Source of the DNA: Sanderia malayensis
Taxonomy: Eukaryota; Cnidaria; Scyphozoa; Semaeostomeae; Pelagiidae
Direction: 5' to 3'
Assembly (NCBI GenBank): GCA_013076295.1
Contig: RQOL01000804.1
Span: 1-64,000 of the forward strand
Length of the DNA: 64,000 bases
Made by a program: the position numbers and the translations under genes. Shown here one piece after another: positions 42,762 through 54,985 of this stretch (its first letter is position 1; each line of letters starts with the position of its first letter). The notes under the pieces are model-generated. The model made no database searches, was not told the origin of the DNA, and was given only the letters and a program-made list of their open reading frames with translations.

Positions 42762-42833
42762 TGCCGTGACCAGGATTCGAACCTGGGTTATTGCGGCCAC
42801 AACGCAATGTACTAACCACTATACGATCACGGC
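42762..42833 (-). tRNA. tRNA-His (anticodon GUG)
   Basis: The minus strand folds completely: acceptor GCCGTGA pairs with TCACGGC, discriminator A. The D arm holds the A box TATAGTGGTTAGTA, the anticodon arm is TTGCG-TTGTGGC-CGCAA with GTG, and the T arm holds GGTTCGAATCC. Length is 72 nt without intron or CCA. All invariant positions look intact. The mature tRNA would gain the extra 5' G by tRNAHis guanylyltransferase. Confidence 0.95.
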
Positions 42834-45800
42834 GACGTTATGCTTAAATGATTATTTAGTTGTATTTGCTGGTTAACAGTTGACGGGTCATTGCCATTTA
42901 TTAATAATTTATTGCTTTATCATTTGGCAGGTGAATATTTTACGAAGATCGCTATGATGTGTTTTCTGCTTTCTGCGAGTGTCTCGCGAATTTTACAATG
43001 ACGAATGCTAACGCGGGATTTGGTTCATCGTCTCATTTGCCATGCGCCGCGCCTGCTCTGCTCTGCTCTGCTGCACTGCAGTCCATTCAAAGGAAAGGAA
43101 AGGAAGGAAAGGAGGCAGCACGAAGAAGAAGTGATATGTAAAGATGAGGAACTGGAAATGAAAATTCAATGTAAGTGTAGCGATATTTCTTTCAATATTC
43201 ATTACATTACGTTTCAGGCATTTTCTTACTGTAATAGATTCTGTTTTCAAAGCATTTTCGGCTAAAACGCCTCGTGCAAGCTTAAAATGTCGAGCAGGAG
43301 GTATCGAGCCTAATTTAGGCCCATCTGGTTTTCAAGTCATGTTGGTTTCTTCTCCAAATTCATTAAAAAATATATGTTTCTAACTAGTGTAAGTTGTTTC
43401 GAAATCAATTTTGTGAAATAATGAGCATTTTGGATAAACATTCGCGAAATGCGAAATTGTTGATTTCAGAAATGGAAGCATTGCTTGGGAATTGCCAAAA
43501 TCAGACCAAATAAAATTAATGCAACTTTTGATAAAATTACTACTGGACCACAGCAAAAACAATGATGATTACGATGACTGTTATTTATGACTATTATTTA
43601 TACTTGTATATTTCAGTTTCAAGATGAATAATCCAAGTTGATGCCGAAACAGAAATTTTGATTTTGAAGAGCAGAACAAACAGCAACACAGCGTGTTACA
43701 AAAGCTCAACAGACAATGCAATACAAATATTTTGCTGTATAAGTGATTTTTTCCTAGCAAAATCATGTACAATTTTGTTCAACATGAGAAGTTAGGGTGT
43801 GTATTTTATCTGGGAACAATAGGCATAGGCTAACATAAAGAGTAATCTTAAATTAATTCATTAATTGATAGCTTAAGGAATTCTTCTCTAGTGATAGTAT
43901 TATGACTTAGGATAATTAAGGAATGGGCAATAAACTTAGGATAGGTGCGCAATAAAGTAACATAGTAATGTGTAGCTAGGCTAATGGGGTCAATGGGTGG
44001 GGTAGCTGAGGGTGGGTGCAATAGGTGGTCCGGTCGCTATGATGGTTGCAGGGGAAGTAGCCTCCTGCAGCCGTCGTAGCCTATGGCCGTGGGTACCCAA
44101 CCCCACCGTCGCTGGTTTGTCCCGGACGCTCTGATTTTTAAAAGGTGGGAGGGAGTAATACAATAATAAAAAATACCCGGCCCCTTCCGCCATGCCAAGC
44201 TCTGGTTTGAGGAGTGCTGTCAGCTACCTTGCTTGTCTTACGGTCTCATGTACTCAAGATCCCCTATCTGGTCTAACCAAGTTGCCAAATCCACGATCAA
44301 TGGCTCTATTCCCAAATGATAAGAAAATGATGCATCTATTATGTTACTCAATCGCAATATTATGTTAACACAGTCTTCATCCAAGTTCGTTTATACGAAA
44401 TGACTTGAAAGCAAAACAATTGGCTAAGAAGCGTGCTCCAAATCACAAGTCGATGAAGTTTAACTCTCAAAGTCAGAAAATGAAACCTGTTGCATTTATA
44501 CCAAACGTTCCTAGGCCTCTAATTTTAGAAATAGCAAACGTTGATTTGCGGTGGTAAAAATCGACTTGAGGCAAATAAGTCACGAGATCAGTAAGCATTG
44601 CCCCCCGTAGGCCATAGCGTCATTGCATTTACTGCACCCCCCAGGTCGTATCATCATTATTTGATCAGACGAATGGCTGAACATCAACAAAAGCGAGGAC
44701 CACACTAGATTTTAGCCCCTTGAACAGTGAAAGAACCCACGTCAGGCAAACGAATACTTTGTGCAGACAAAAAAACCAAAATTCTAACGAGCTAGAAACA
44801 ATAATAAAAGGCTATCAGTACTAAAAATGTTTCACTTCTGTTCAAGCTGATGTTATAATGCAACGACAACAGAGATGAAACATTTTAAAAACTAACTAGA
44901 AAAACAAATTAATAAAAATTCTATAAAACATGACGTCTGCTGATGCTCCTACACTTCTGATATTTCTTCTTCCAGCTGTACAAAATAAGCTATTTAGGTT
45001 ACGTTTATGATAATGCTATAAAACCAAAGCTAAGTAAATGAACTTTCCACTACATCATGAAAACTATGATAAACAATGGTCTTGACCAACACTGTCGCTA
45101 GAATTAACCAAGGTTGACTAAATAGGAACAACCAGCTAAGCACAAACTCGCTTAACTATTAACCTACATTCACTAATCCAGTCTTTAATCAGCAACAAAT
45201 TGTAAGCTAATTTCTCAAATTGTAACGACAGCCATCTAATACCTTATTGTTAACAAACTTAACTAGAATCTAGAATTAACTTGATTAACCTTGAGTTTCT
45301 AATTGTATAAAACTTGTAAATTACAACTAAACTAAACAAACAAAACCAGTGCCACGTCTGCCAGAAAGGAGATAAACAAAAATAAAGTAATAGTAAACCA
45401 CTCGCATATTAAACAAACAATTGGAAGTGTCTCTACTTAGCACATCATGAGCAATACCATCATAACTGAACTATTTTATAACTTGGCCAATGAAAGACTA
45501 ATTTCCTACATATCTCCCTTATCCTTTCATCAATTCTGTCTAATTATAATCTGATATGAAGAGAACTAACTAAATAAATAACTAATAATAAATCAAACTT
45601 AATAATGCACAAAGAAATTCATTTGAATGGGTGAGTTGTAGCCTAATTGGGAACCAGGGTAAGGGTTCATGGTACAAGCCTTTGCTATGTCAGAGCAGAC
45701 CAATATCAAATTCAGCGACCCAGGCTTCAACTACGATGACGCGTACAATGCTTAATACATCTCCTAGTTTTGGATGCCAACAGATCACTATTCTCTTCCT

Positions 45801-47106
45801 TCTCAAGTAATACCCCATAAAAATGAAGACAAGTAGCAGCTTCAAGCCTTTTAACCCTGGTCCTTACAATTTCGATGACTTGGATAATCGTGTGATAACA
45901 AATATTGCGAAAGAGTAACAATATAGATGCAAAATTTTCTCACCTTAGGAATAGAAGCCATAAACCGAGAAAATGACAACAAGGATGAGCCAGAATCAAG
46001 GACCAAGAGCCATGAAGACCATATGACGAAGCAAGGTAACCAACAGCAACTCCACGTGACCAGAGCTTGGCACGGCGGACGAGGCCGGGTGCTTACATCA
46101 TCACAAAATCTAGAAAATAAATAAGTTACTAAAGTTATTCAAGTACAACAAAGTATAAGTAAATATAATCGACAAAATCACAAGCAGGCAAGACTATACG
46201 GTTAGATCAACGTGGTTAGAAAAACAAATTCTTCTGATGATAAAATTCCACAGCATTTTAAAGAATCTATGGGTATAAACTTAATTTCTCGCGAAACGAA
46301 GATCCTTTCACTTATTTTGGGAACATAAAGAAAGCTCTTTATTCTTGGATCAGGAAATTGCCATCCATCAAACTTGGCCCATTTTGATATTCTTAAGTAA
46401 GGTGGGGGGGGGGGGGTAAATAATCCTTGCATATTTGTGACAATGACGACACTTAAAATAGTATCCTTTACTGTATCCTTATCTTTACAGTGAATGATCT
46501 ACTCATGTAATTGAGCGATTTTGCAACGCAAGTATTATAGACAAAAAAAGAACTGCTAAATCTAATAGTCCTATACTCCTCCTTTGTTCAAGTCTTTGTT
46601 CATCTGTTAAATATTCCAGCAGCCTCCGAACTTCAATAACCACCAAAACAAGAACAAAACAGCTAAAACAAGAACAAAAAAAATGAATTACAATTTTCGA
46701 ACTAAACTAGAAAGATGAAAGAAGAAAATCAATTACAACAGAGCTGAAGGAAAATAAAGAACAGTGAAGAAATGTAAACAGAAGACTAACAATTAAATGT
46801 AAGACTTGACAATGAGCTATTCAATCAGAAATATTTAATCACTCAGTTGAACAGGGAAGATAATACATGATCATTAATACACGAAAATTACCTTTCATGT
46901 TGTTACAAAAGCCACGTTTCAAGTCGTTTCCAACAAGTTGCTTGCAAATAAATCCTATCTTCATCCTTTAACGAAAAGAGTACAAACAAAAAGATGAAAG
47001 AATTTTGGAAAAAGCAACTAATAGAATTACGAGGAGCATAAAAGTAATCTTGGTAATAAACAAACCAGTTGATTTGAGTAAATAAAATTACGAAACCAAA
47101 ACTTAC
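42834..47106. other. Long stretch without a supported gene
   Basis: Short frames occur on both strands but none has a domain or consistent splice pattern. A local G+C-rich patch at about 43980-44180 and C/T and GGAAAG runs at about 43050-43130 stand out only in composition. A G-run lies at about 46404-46416. Introns of a minus-strand gene (see 47107 and 47816) may cross the right part. Confidence 0.4.
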
Positions 47107-47246
47107 CAATGCTTGATTCGTATTTGAATAATCTTCATTGTAACCGTATCCTGGTTTGGAAGGCTAACAGGTGCTACATCTTGCCCAAGGATGACCTGGG
47201 AGTAATGGCAGTTAAGAGGTAACTCCATTCTCCTCCAGTTAAACCT
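47107..47246 (-). CDS. Candidate internal exon of an unidentified minus-strand gene
   Basis: Acceptor CAGTGGCAG before 47246 and donor GTAAGT after 47107 bound an open 46-codon frame (RFNWRRMELPLNCHYSQVIL and following). No family recognised. It lies downstream, on the minus strand, of the clear-looking terminal exon at 47816, so the two would not belong to the same gene unless alternatively spliced. Confidence 0.25.
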
Positions 47247-47815
47247 CTGCCACTGGATGCAGTTTATTGTCATGCCCAGGACAGTCGCGATTATCCAGAA
47301 AATCAAAATTCATTTCTTTCCATTAACCTTTGTATTGATGCTCTTTATTCAACTTCAATTAATATTCAATGCTTTACATGAAAAACAAAGTTATCACAGC
47401 AACGCTAATCACTCAATACGATTATAGCTATATCAAATATGAAATATTAAATATCAAATATCTATATAAGATTTGTTGTTATTGAAAAAGATAGAAATCA
47501 AAAAGCAGATAATCCTAAATGCATAGTGAAAATAATGGTTCTTGAATGTGTCAAATGTCTCAGCTTTCAATTTAACGTTTGGTAACTCTTGTACTATAAT
47601 TGTTAAACTGACTCACATCAGTAGAATATAATAATTAAACATGATAATAAGAAGAAATATATTTAAAGTTGATTTGTGCTGCTTTTCTAAATAGGTAAGC
47701 AGGCCAAACTGATGACAAACCGCTTAGATAGAGGTCACAATATTATTCTTCAAGAGTGATACTTAAAGAGTACAGTAATAATGATAATATGGTAATATGA
47801 TAAGCTTCAGAATTA

Positions 47816-47902
47816 TCACTTTCCTTTCTTTTTCTGTGCGGTTTTCGCCATGTGGGCAGCGTACTCCTGCTTCTTTGTTTCAAATTCAGCAATTTCCATT
47901 TC
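47816..47902 (-). CDS. Terminal exon of an unidentified minus-strand gene
   Basis: An AG acceptor (GTTAAATAG) precedes a phase-0 exon encoding EMEIAEFETKKQEYAAHMAK and a lysine-rich end (TAQKKKGK) with TGA at 47818-47816. The composition is that of a coiled-coil protein with a basic C-terminus. Upstream exons should lie above 47.9 kb on the plus coordinates and were not found; the 48.7-55.9 kb pseudogene may sit in its intron. I do not recognise the gene. Confidence 0.45.
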   Translation of the reverse strand, partial: EMEIAEFETKKQEYAAHMAKTAQKKKGK

Positions 47903-48084
47903 CTATTTAACAGCAAATGAATGACAATCAGTAATATGTACTAACATAAAACAAGCGTAGAGCCTGGAGTGGAAACTGAGCATTTAAAAGAAACTGCTGG
48001 CACATGCAACAATGTACTCTCCTCTTTATGGGTGCGTTCTTTTGGGAATAGTGGGTGGAATTAGTGAAATAATTGTGGGATTTG

Positions 48085-48610
48085 TGTTAAAAGCATGAAA
48101 ATTGGCAAACATAGCCAGTTTGATACGCTGAAAAAGATAGAGTTTGGAGCCAACCCGAATATTGCCCCCATGTGCTGTTTTTAGTATAGGGTACTCGGTC
48201 CCAGTCCTCCAAGAAATTATTTGTTATATCTATTAGCTGAATTATGCTAAAAGCACAAAATATAGCATACATAGCCAGTTGGATACGCTAAAAAATATAA
48301 AGTTAAAAGCCGACCTTAAATTTGCCCCCATATGCTATTTTTAGCATAGGTTACTCGGCCCCAGTCCTCCGAAAAATGATTCATTGTATCTATTAACTGA
48401 ATTATGTTAAGAGCACAAAAATTGGCATATAAATAGTCAGTTTGATACGCTGAAAAATATAAAGTTGAAAGCCAACCTTAAATTTGGCCCCATGTGCTGT
48501 TTTTAGTATAGGGTACTCGGTCCCAGTCCTCTAAAAGACCATTTAAACATGAAAATAAGCATGCGTGACCAGTTTTGCGCGCTTAAAATGTTCGTATATC
48601 GGGCCAATCC
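48085..48610. repeat. Tandem repeat, three units of about 162 bp plus a partial one
   Basis: Units share AGCCAGTTTGATACGCTGAA, GGGTACTCGGTCCCAGTCCT and TATCTATTANCTGAATTATG. Part of one unit recurs in reverse at about 56325-56380, at the point where the left inverted-duplication arm breaks off. Confidence 0.75.
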
Positions 48611-51600
48611 GAAGTGGCTCTTATATGTTTTCTGACTTGACTTAACAAATGTCATAAACGTAACACCGTATAAAATAACTAAGCATTCATCGTTATTACT
48701 TACTTCGTATAAATCTTCTTCATTCAGTTACAATCTCCTCCACAAAAGCACATAGCAGTGCAGTTCAAACTGGCTTTCTTACATTTGCAGGCATTTTTGC
48801 AACCTTTCTTGCAATTGCATTTGACTAGGATGCTAATAGCATCAGCTACTTCTGGAAGAGTCGTCCACACAGGTTGCCAATATTCATCAACTTTTTCCCA
48901 ACCACACATTTCAGGTTCCGGTAGAACTTGTAGGTTTGATAACATTTGATTCCAGATGTTTGCTTGGTATGAAGCACGCAAAATGTGCTGTTTCAATGCT
49001 CCCTGCGATGGCGGAATGTTTTCCAGCGTTCTATTTTTGTGCGAAAATAGCATTTGCCGTGTTGCATTAACGCTCTCCAAGGTACTGCCCCGGTCATAAA
49101 GGTAAACGATGAATTGTTCTATCATTGCAAAGCATTCGTTTATTTCCGTTCCTGGATGATTCATCAAGAAGAGCTTCCGTTAGATCTTCATATGAATTCC
49201 AAATATCCATGGCAGTTTTCTTCCCCCTGCCAGCAAGAAACGAGACTGTGTCACAACCCGTAAGGGAGTGAAACATCGGGAGAGCAAGTGATCTCTGTAA
49301 TCCCAAAAATTGAGAAACTTCATTTACGTTGATGTATCGGAAAGTTTTTCCAGACCCAAATGCTATATACAATTTCAAATTCGGAATGCGAACGACGGCA
49401 GCAACCCCAAGGACCATAACATCTGTATCCACAGTTTTGATAACAGCATTTTGCATATTTTGCCTTGTAATAGCATCGTACAAATGTAGATACATTCTTG
49501 AGTCTGCTTCCTCGTGATTACAAGGGGAGATAATGGACGTATCTTGAGGTGGCAACGTAAGAACTTCACTGCCGATTGTAATTGCAAACGATTTTTCTCC
49601 GTTTTTGAGATTTTGATGGGAAAAATTGGCCAAATAAGAAAACAGTTCCGTTTTGTTATCACTGTGCCTTAAGAAGGAATTCCAATTTGCTGGGACTATG
49701 TAGTTGCCCTTAACTCTTTTTCGACTACCTTCACCTCGGTGGGATCTTCGCGTTGACTTGAGTGAGTCTTTCACGTAAACGTCAAATACAACATCAAGTC
49801 TTTTTACATCCCTCAACTTTTGACCAAGAAATGGTAGAAACTTATCTGATGCGTATTGCTTGAATGTGGTACCGCGTATTGGAGGTAAGCCGTTTACAAG
49901 TGCAGCACCATCGATAATCATGATATCCGCAGCTGGTATGTCAGACATCGTTGCGGAATCCACTTTTGCTTCAAAATATTTCAGTAAATTTGCCTTGTTT
50001 CCTGATCTTAGCTCGTTGTTTTGTGATAGCGCCGGTGGAAAGCTCTGATTTTCATGTTGAAAAAAATCTTCGAGTTTGCCTTCACGATTTTGGCAGGCAA
50101 TGAATAATCTTGAAAAAAGATTAACGTCGCTCTTGAGGTTTCTGATCTGCGTGGTTTGCTTTTTTGGACCTTTTACGGCATCGAAAATATACAATTTGTT
50201 TCTTTTGATGGTATCAGTTAACGGCATTGTAGTATGCAATAGCCTGTCAGTTACATATTTTTTATAATTGTCTGCTCCTACATCTTTGATTTTTTCAAGG
50301 TTTTTCACCGGCAGCCCACTTCTGATTTGTCCGGAGTTATAAACAAAAAGACAATCTTCTGATTCTTCTAAAAATGGGTTTCCGTACTCATTTATCGTTG
50401 ATATCAAGGATTTGACATCATTCTTAAACCTCACTTCCTCTGCAATTGTTTGTTCATGATGTTTCTTACTTTCGCTAGATTTGGTGTACGAAGCAGACTC
50501 TTCAAAATCACTGAGAAGTCCAGCAACATGCGGTCCTGAAATCAGCCACCGCTCTAGGGCCTTTTCATTATCGGTAATTCCAATAATTCCACCATCACCC
50601 TTGATTAGTTTGTTGTTCTGTTCATGAGCATGATCGATGGAGATACCTGAGAACACTTTCGTAGAATTATGAACAACAAACTTTCCTCGGGCAAAATTTT
50701 CATACACATTCGGGTGCTCCTGTTCAAGGTTCTCCATATCTCGTATATGAACAGGAAGCCAACGCGAATAATTGACTTTGTCCAAGGCGAAAAACCAAGG
50801 TGCCATCTTTGCCATCGAATCCAGGTATAACGAAAAATCTCCTTTTTTAAGTGACCGTACAAACATTAGAAGCAAAATTTCTTTTTCCAGGGTCATGAAC
50901 CAATATTTGAACTGAGGTAGATGATTCCTTTCCGCACAAAACTTTTGAAAACTTGGCTCTTCATATGCACTCTGCGCTTCTTTTAGTAATGCAAATAAGG
51001 CTGTGGCAGCTACTTGATGTGCATATCTGGTACGTTTAACGTGTCCACTATGCAAAAGTGACTCAGCTCTTCCTGATGTCGTGACGTTTGCTTCCTCGAG
51101 AGATTCGATCCACCCGCTGCCTTTCAACCAACTACCAATTAATCCCATGAACGCCATCTCAATATGGAGCCCACCCATCATAACAACAAGACTCTTCTCT
51201 CCCAATAGATCCGGCCACGCCCACTGAATCTTCTTTGCCAACGCAAAAAGCGGTTGATCAAATGTTATTACAGATGTTTGACTGGGATTTAAGAAACCGG
51301 TAGACGATTGAACCAGATTCATCGCATGTTTAATCATAGCAACAGACGATGAGCTTTCTTTGAATAATGGAAGCATTGCATTGATGGACTTTACGATATT
51401 TGGTTCATTGCAGAAACTGGCATTGTATGAGGACCAGGAAATGCAAGAGTTCGCGTCTTCATCGCTTAGCTTAGAAGCAGCGTTCTCTAGCCAAAAATAC
51501 TCCTTTACGTCGTAAGGTATAGTAACTTGATTCACTTGGGGTTCCCAATTCTGTATTTTCGGAATCGGAGGAACAGTGTTTTTCATTATTGTCGGCTGAA

Positions 51601-52306
51601 TATTTGTGTACGTTTCTGGTAGACCTGTTTGTTTTTGTGCAGCATCTGTAACTTTTGGCAGAATAATTTGACTACGCACCTCTCCTTGACTCAGGATGTT
51701 GGAATAAGGTTATAGCTGTGCCATGAAAAACCGAAGTTGCTGTATTTGAACTGGGGTTGTGATCGATGTTATCACAAGCCGCTGTAGTGAAGATACCTTT
51801 GCGGAGCTTTGGGGGACAAACAACGCCATCTACTGCAAATTGATGGTTTATGGTCTGTGCAAAACCATCGAGCATTTCTAAAATTCTTTTATACGAAACG
51901 CATATTCCGAGATTGAATAATTTGTTGACCAAATTTGCTTGTCTTGTCTGTAGATAAAGAACCATACCAACATAAAGTGGAAGGGGTGGCTCTTTGGATT
52001 TATTGTGCCTCTCACCTCCCCGCACCGCTGTTTTTCTTTTCCGCTTTTTAGTATTAAACAAAATAAGCTGAGAAATAGTTAAGCAAGGCTGTTGTTCAAA
52101 TATTTTATCGTCTTTTTGTAACGCTGACGTTGAACCGTTGAGAATCATACTAACCAATGTAAGAAGTGTTGAAGGGACGGATTCCTTCTGAAAATCAAGA
52201 CTAAATGCTCCGTCAATTTGTTTTGACGAATCAAGAATATCGCGACGGACGATATTTGCTGCTTTGGCTAAATAGATGCCTTCATTATCACCACCTTCGA
52301 TATAAG

Positions 52307-52471
52307 TGTAGTGATGACGTGTAGAAGAACACAGGGACACGAGGAACGTCAAGTAGAAATAGATTTAGAATATAGCGTTTGCCATGTGGTTTTAATATAT
52401 ATATATGTTATGTTTGGTTCTGATTTGGACAACGAGCGTTTATTTGTTTACACTCACTTACGAAGTTTATA
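52307..52471 (+). repeat. 5' LTR of the gypsy element
   Basis: 165 bp, beginning TGTAGTGATG and ending AAGTTTATA, with TATATATATA in the middle that is shorter in the 3' LTR. Confidence 0.9.
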
Positions 52472-52500
52472 TTGGCGACGAGGTAAAGGTTACACTACAA

Positions 52501-52668
52501 ATGGCTCAAGGTTTTCACATTCCTCCGGTGCCAGAGTTTCAGCCAGATGCTGAACTTGGAGCCAGCCTATCTTCAAAATGGCGGACGTGGCTTTCAGATT
52601 TTGAAATGTTCTTACAAATGCAACAAGGAAACGAGCCTTATTACTATACTTGGCTGGAAGCAGCGTAA
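52501..52668 (+). pseudogene. gypsy gag N-terminal remnant
   Basis: Starts at ATG 52501 (MAQGFHIPPVPEFQPDAELG), continues SLSSKWRTWLSDFEMFLQMQ and stops at 52666-52668. This is the usual start of cnidarian gypsy gag (W..W...FE.F). A following frame (RISSLRKTEG) joins abruptly to the RT/RNase H region, marking the internal deletion. Confidence 0.6.
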
Positions 52669-52692
52669 GAGAAATTTTTCAACTTTTCGAAG

Positions 52693-53847
52693 ATGTGGGA
52701 GACGCAGCTGATTATGACACTGCAAAAACAAAACTTACTACGCATTTCGAGCCTCAGAAAAACCGAAGGTACGAATCACAAGCCGCTGTATAAGCTTCTG
52801 GATGCTGCAGTACCTCAAACTGTGTCCGAACTGCGCAGTTTTCTGGGAATGGTGAATTACAGCTCGAAATATATTGCCAATTTTGCTACAATTGCGACAC
52901 CTTTACGCGAGTTAACGAAAGCCGGAGTAGTATTCAACTGGGAGAAAAGTCATCAAACCGCATTTGAACAGCTAAAATCAGCCTTAACTACACCTCCAGC
53001 GATGGCATATTTTGATGCCGCGAAGGAAACAGTTTTGACAGTCGATGCGAGTCCCGTGGGACTATCAGGGATTTTATCGCAAAAGGCACCCAGTGACTCA
53101 GAAGGCAAAATAATTGCATACGCAAGCCGAGCACTATCAGACGTTGAACGTCGGTATTCTCAAACCGAGAAGGAAGCACTGAGTATTGTCTGGGCGGTGG
53201 AGCACTTCCATCTCTACCTTTATGGTCACTCCTTTACACTTGAGACTGATCATAAGCCTTTGGAAATTATATATGGCAGTGCTAAATCGAAACCATGTGC
53301 TCGAATCGAGAGATGGGTTCTTCGCCTTCAGCCTTATGACTTCAACGTCAAATACAAACCAGGCCCGACAAATCACGCCGACTTTTTGTCAAGACACCCT
53401 GCGACAAATAATACTGGCAAACAAGGAAAAATGGCTGACGAATACGTAAACTTCATACTACAGCATGCAATACCCAAGTCAATGACTCTCGATGAAATTC
53501 GTGAAGCCACGGATAACGATAGAGTTTTAAAAGCACTTCGAGCTGCGATTCGGCTCAATCGTTGGGATACAGACACGGTTAAATCGTTTTTATCGGTGAA
53601 AGATGAGCTTTCAATCGGAACATCGAATATAATATTACGTGGCTCAAGAATAGTCATACCTGCATCATTACAGAAGAAAGCAGTGGACTTAGCCCATGCA
53701 TGCCACCAGGGACTAGAAAAAACAAAGGCACTTCTACGCGAAAAGATCTGGTTCCTGGAATTGGTTCATTTGTCAAGGAGATCATTGCAAAATGTCTACC
53801 TTGTCAAGCTGTCGGGAGACCTAACCCTCCTGAACCTCTTCGTATGA
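52693..53847 (+). pseudogene. gypsy RT-connection/RNase H region and integrase zinc finger
   Basis: SELRSFLGMVNYSSKYIANF and TPLRELTK mark the end of the RT; TVDASPVGLSGILSQ, ERRYSQTEKEALSIVWAVE and TDHKPL are RNase H motifs; LSRHP closes it. The integrase HHCC start (AHACHQGLEKT) follows. A 1-bp deletion near 53755 shifts the frame after EKIWF, so the last about 30 codons here are out of frame. Confidence 0.8.
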
Positions 53848-54371
53848 CGGAAATGCCAAGCGCACCTTGGCACAAGATCAATATTGATTTTTTTGGACCT
53901 CTCCCGTCTGGTGACCTACTTCTGGTTATTATCGACAGGTATAGCAGATACCCGGAGGTGGAGATCGTGAAGTCTACAAAATGTTCTGCTGTTATTCCAA
54001 AATTAGACAAAATATTTGCCGCGCATGGAATACCATTCGAGTTGACATCCGACAATGGACCACCCTTTAACGGAGATGATTTCGCTCGATATTTGAAACT
54101 CCTGGGTATAAAGTTTAAACCATCTACACCAAAATGGCCACAGGGTAGTGCAGAGGTTGAACGCTTTATGCAACCGCTAAATAAAGCATTAACAACAGCA
54201 ATTGCAGAAGGGAAGAAGTGGCAGCAGGAGCTATCCAGATTTCTCTTGCAATACAGAATCACACCGCATAGCACAACAAAGGTACCTCCATCAGAGTTAT
54301 TATTTAACCGACAAGTTCGCGGAACACTACCAGCGTTAGAGCCTTGCAAAGTTATCAACCGACACCAATAG
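53756..54371 (+). pseudogene. gypsy integrase core
   Basis: Continues the integrase in the next frame: CLPCQ completes the zinc finger, then IDFFGPLP, TSDNGPPF and SAEVERFMQPLNKA give the D-D-E catalytic residues. It ends at an in-frame TAG (54369-54371) before a further gypsy segment. Confidence 0.8.
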
Positions 54372-54773
54372 GCTCAGGGCAACGAACAAAAACGTTGCCA
54401 GTATAATAAAACTTATGCAGATTCACATCGCAATGCGAAGGAACGTGACATCAATGTAGGAGATACTGTTCTTGTGCAACAGGAGAAAAAACACAAGTTA
54501 ATGACTCGTTTCAGCAAAACACCATATCACGTAGTTGAACGCAAAGGTACCACAGTTATTGCGGAGAACAACGAGAATCATCGTATCACACGGAATGTGT
54601 CACATTTCAAGAAAATTCCCGATGTAGTTGGTTTAGAAAGCAGTGAGGATGAGCACGACGCAGAGCAGAACGTGGCACTTCAGAAGAGACCAGAACAAGT
54701 GGAGAATTATCGCAGGAGATCGCAAAGAACAAGATCTGTACCAGTACGATTTGGACATGGCCTCTCTTATTAG
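54372..54773 (+). pseudogene. gypsy integrase C-terminal tail
   Basis: After the TAG the same general region stays readable (RDINVGDTVLVQQEKKHKLM, PYHVVERKGTTV, and a basic end RRRSQRTR). This is typical of the post-integrase domain that binds DNA and often reads histone marks. It stops at TAG 54771-54773. Confidence 0.6.
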
Positions 54774-54827
54774 TATTCTTTCATAATAGTATTTAGATTG
54801 TTTTGTTACTTTAAAAAAAAGGGGTGA

Positions 54828-54985
54828 TGTAGTGATGACGTGTAGAAGAACACAGGGACACGAGGAACGTCAAGTAGAAATAGATTTAGAATATAGCTTT
54901 TGCCTTGTGGTTTTAATAATGTTATGTTTGGTTCTGATTTGGACAACGAGCGTTTATTTGTTTACACTCACTTACGAAGTTTATA
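54828..54985 (+). repeat. 3' LTR of the gypsy element
   Basis: 158 bp, near-identical to the 5' LTR, preceded by the polypurine tract and followed by ATAAG. Confidence 0.9.

Larger units (their letters stand above)
52307..54985 (+). mobile_element. gypsy (Ty3-type) LTR retrotransposon, internally deleted, ATAAG target duplication
   Basis: LTRs 52307-52471 and 54828-54985 begin TGTAGTGATGACG and end GAAGTTTATA, and differ in an AT microsatellite and a few bases. ATAAG flanks both sides (52302-52306, 54986-54990). A primer-binding-like TGGCGACGAGG follows the 5' LTR and a polypurine tract (AAAAAAAAGGGGTGA) precedes the 3' LTR. A gag start (52501-52668), a connection/RNase H part and an integrase remain. 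The rest of gag, the protease and the catalytic RT region are missing. Confidence 0.9.

Noticed and set aside
43990..44193. 67-codon minus-strand frame in a G+C-rich patch
   Set aside because: No domain and no splice support; composition alone explains the open frame.
53804..54358. 184-codon minus-strand frame
   Set aside because: Lies antisense to the gypsy integrase, which has recognisable catalytic motifs; it is a shadow.
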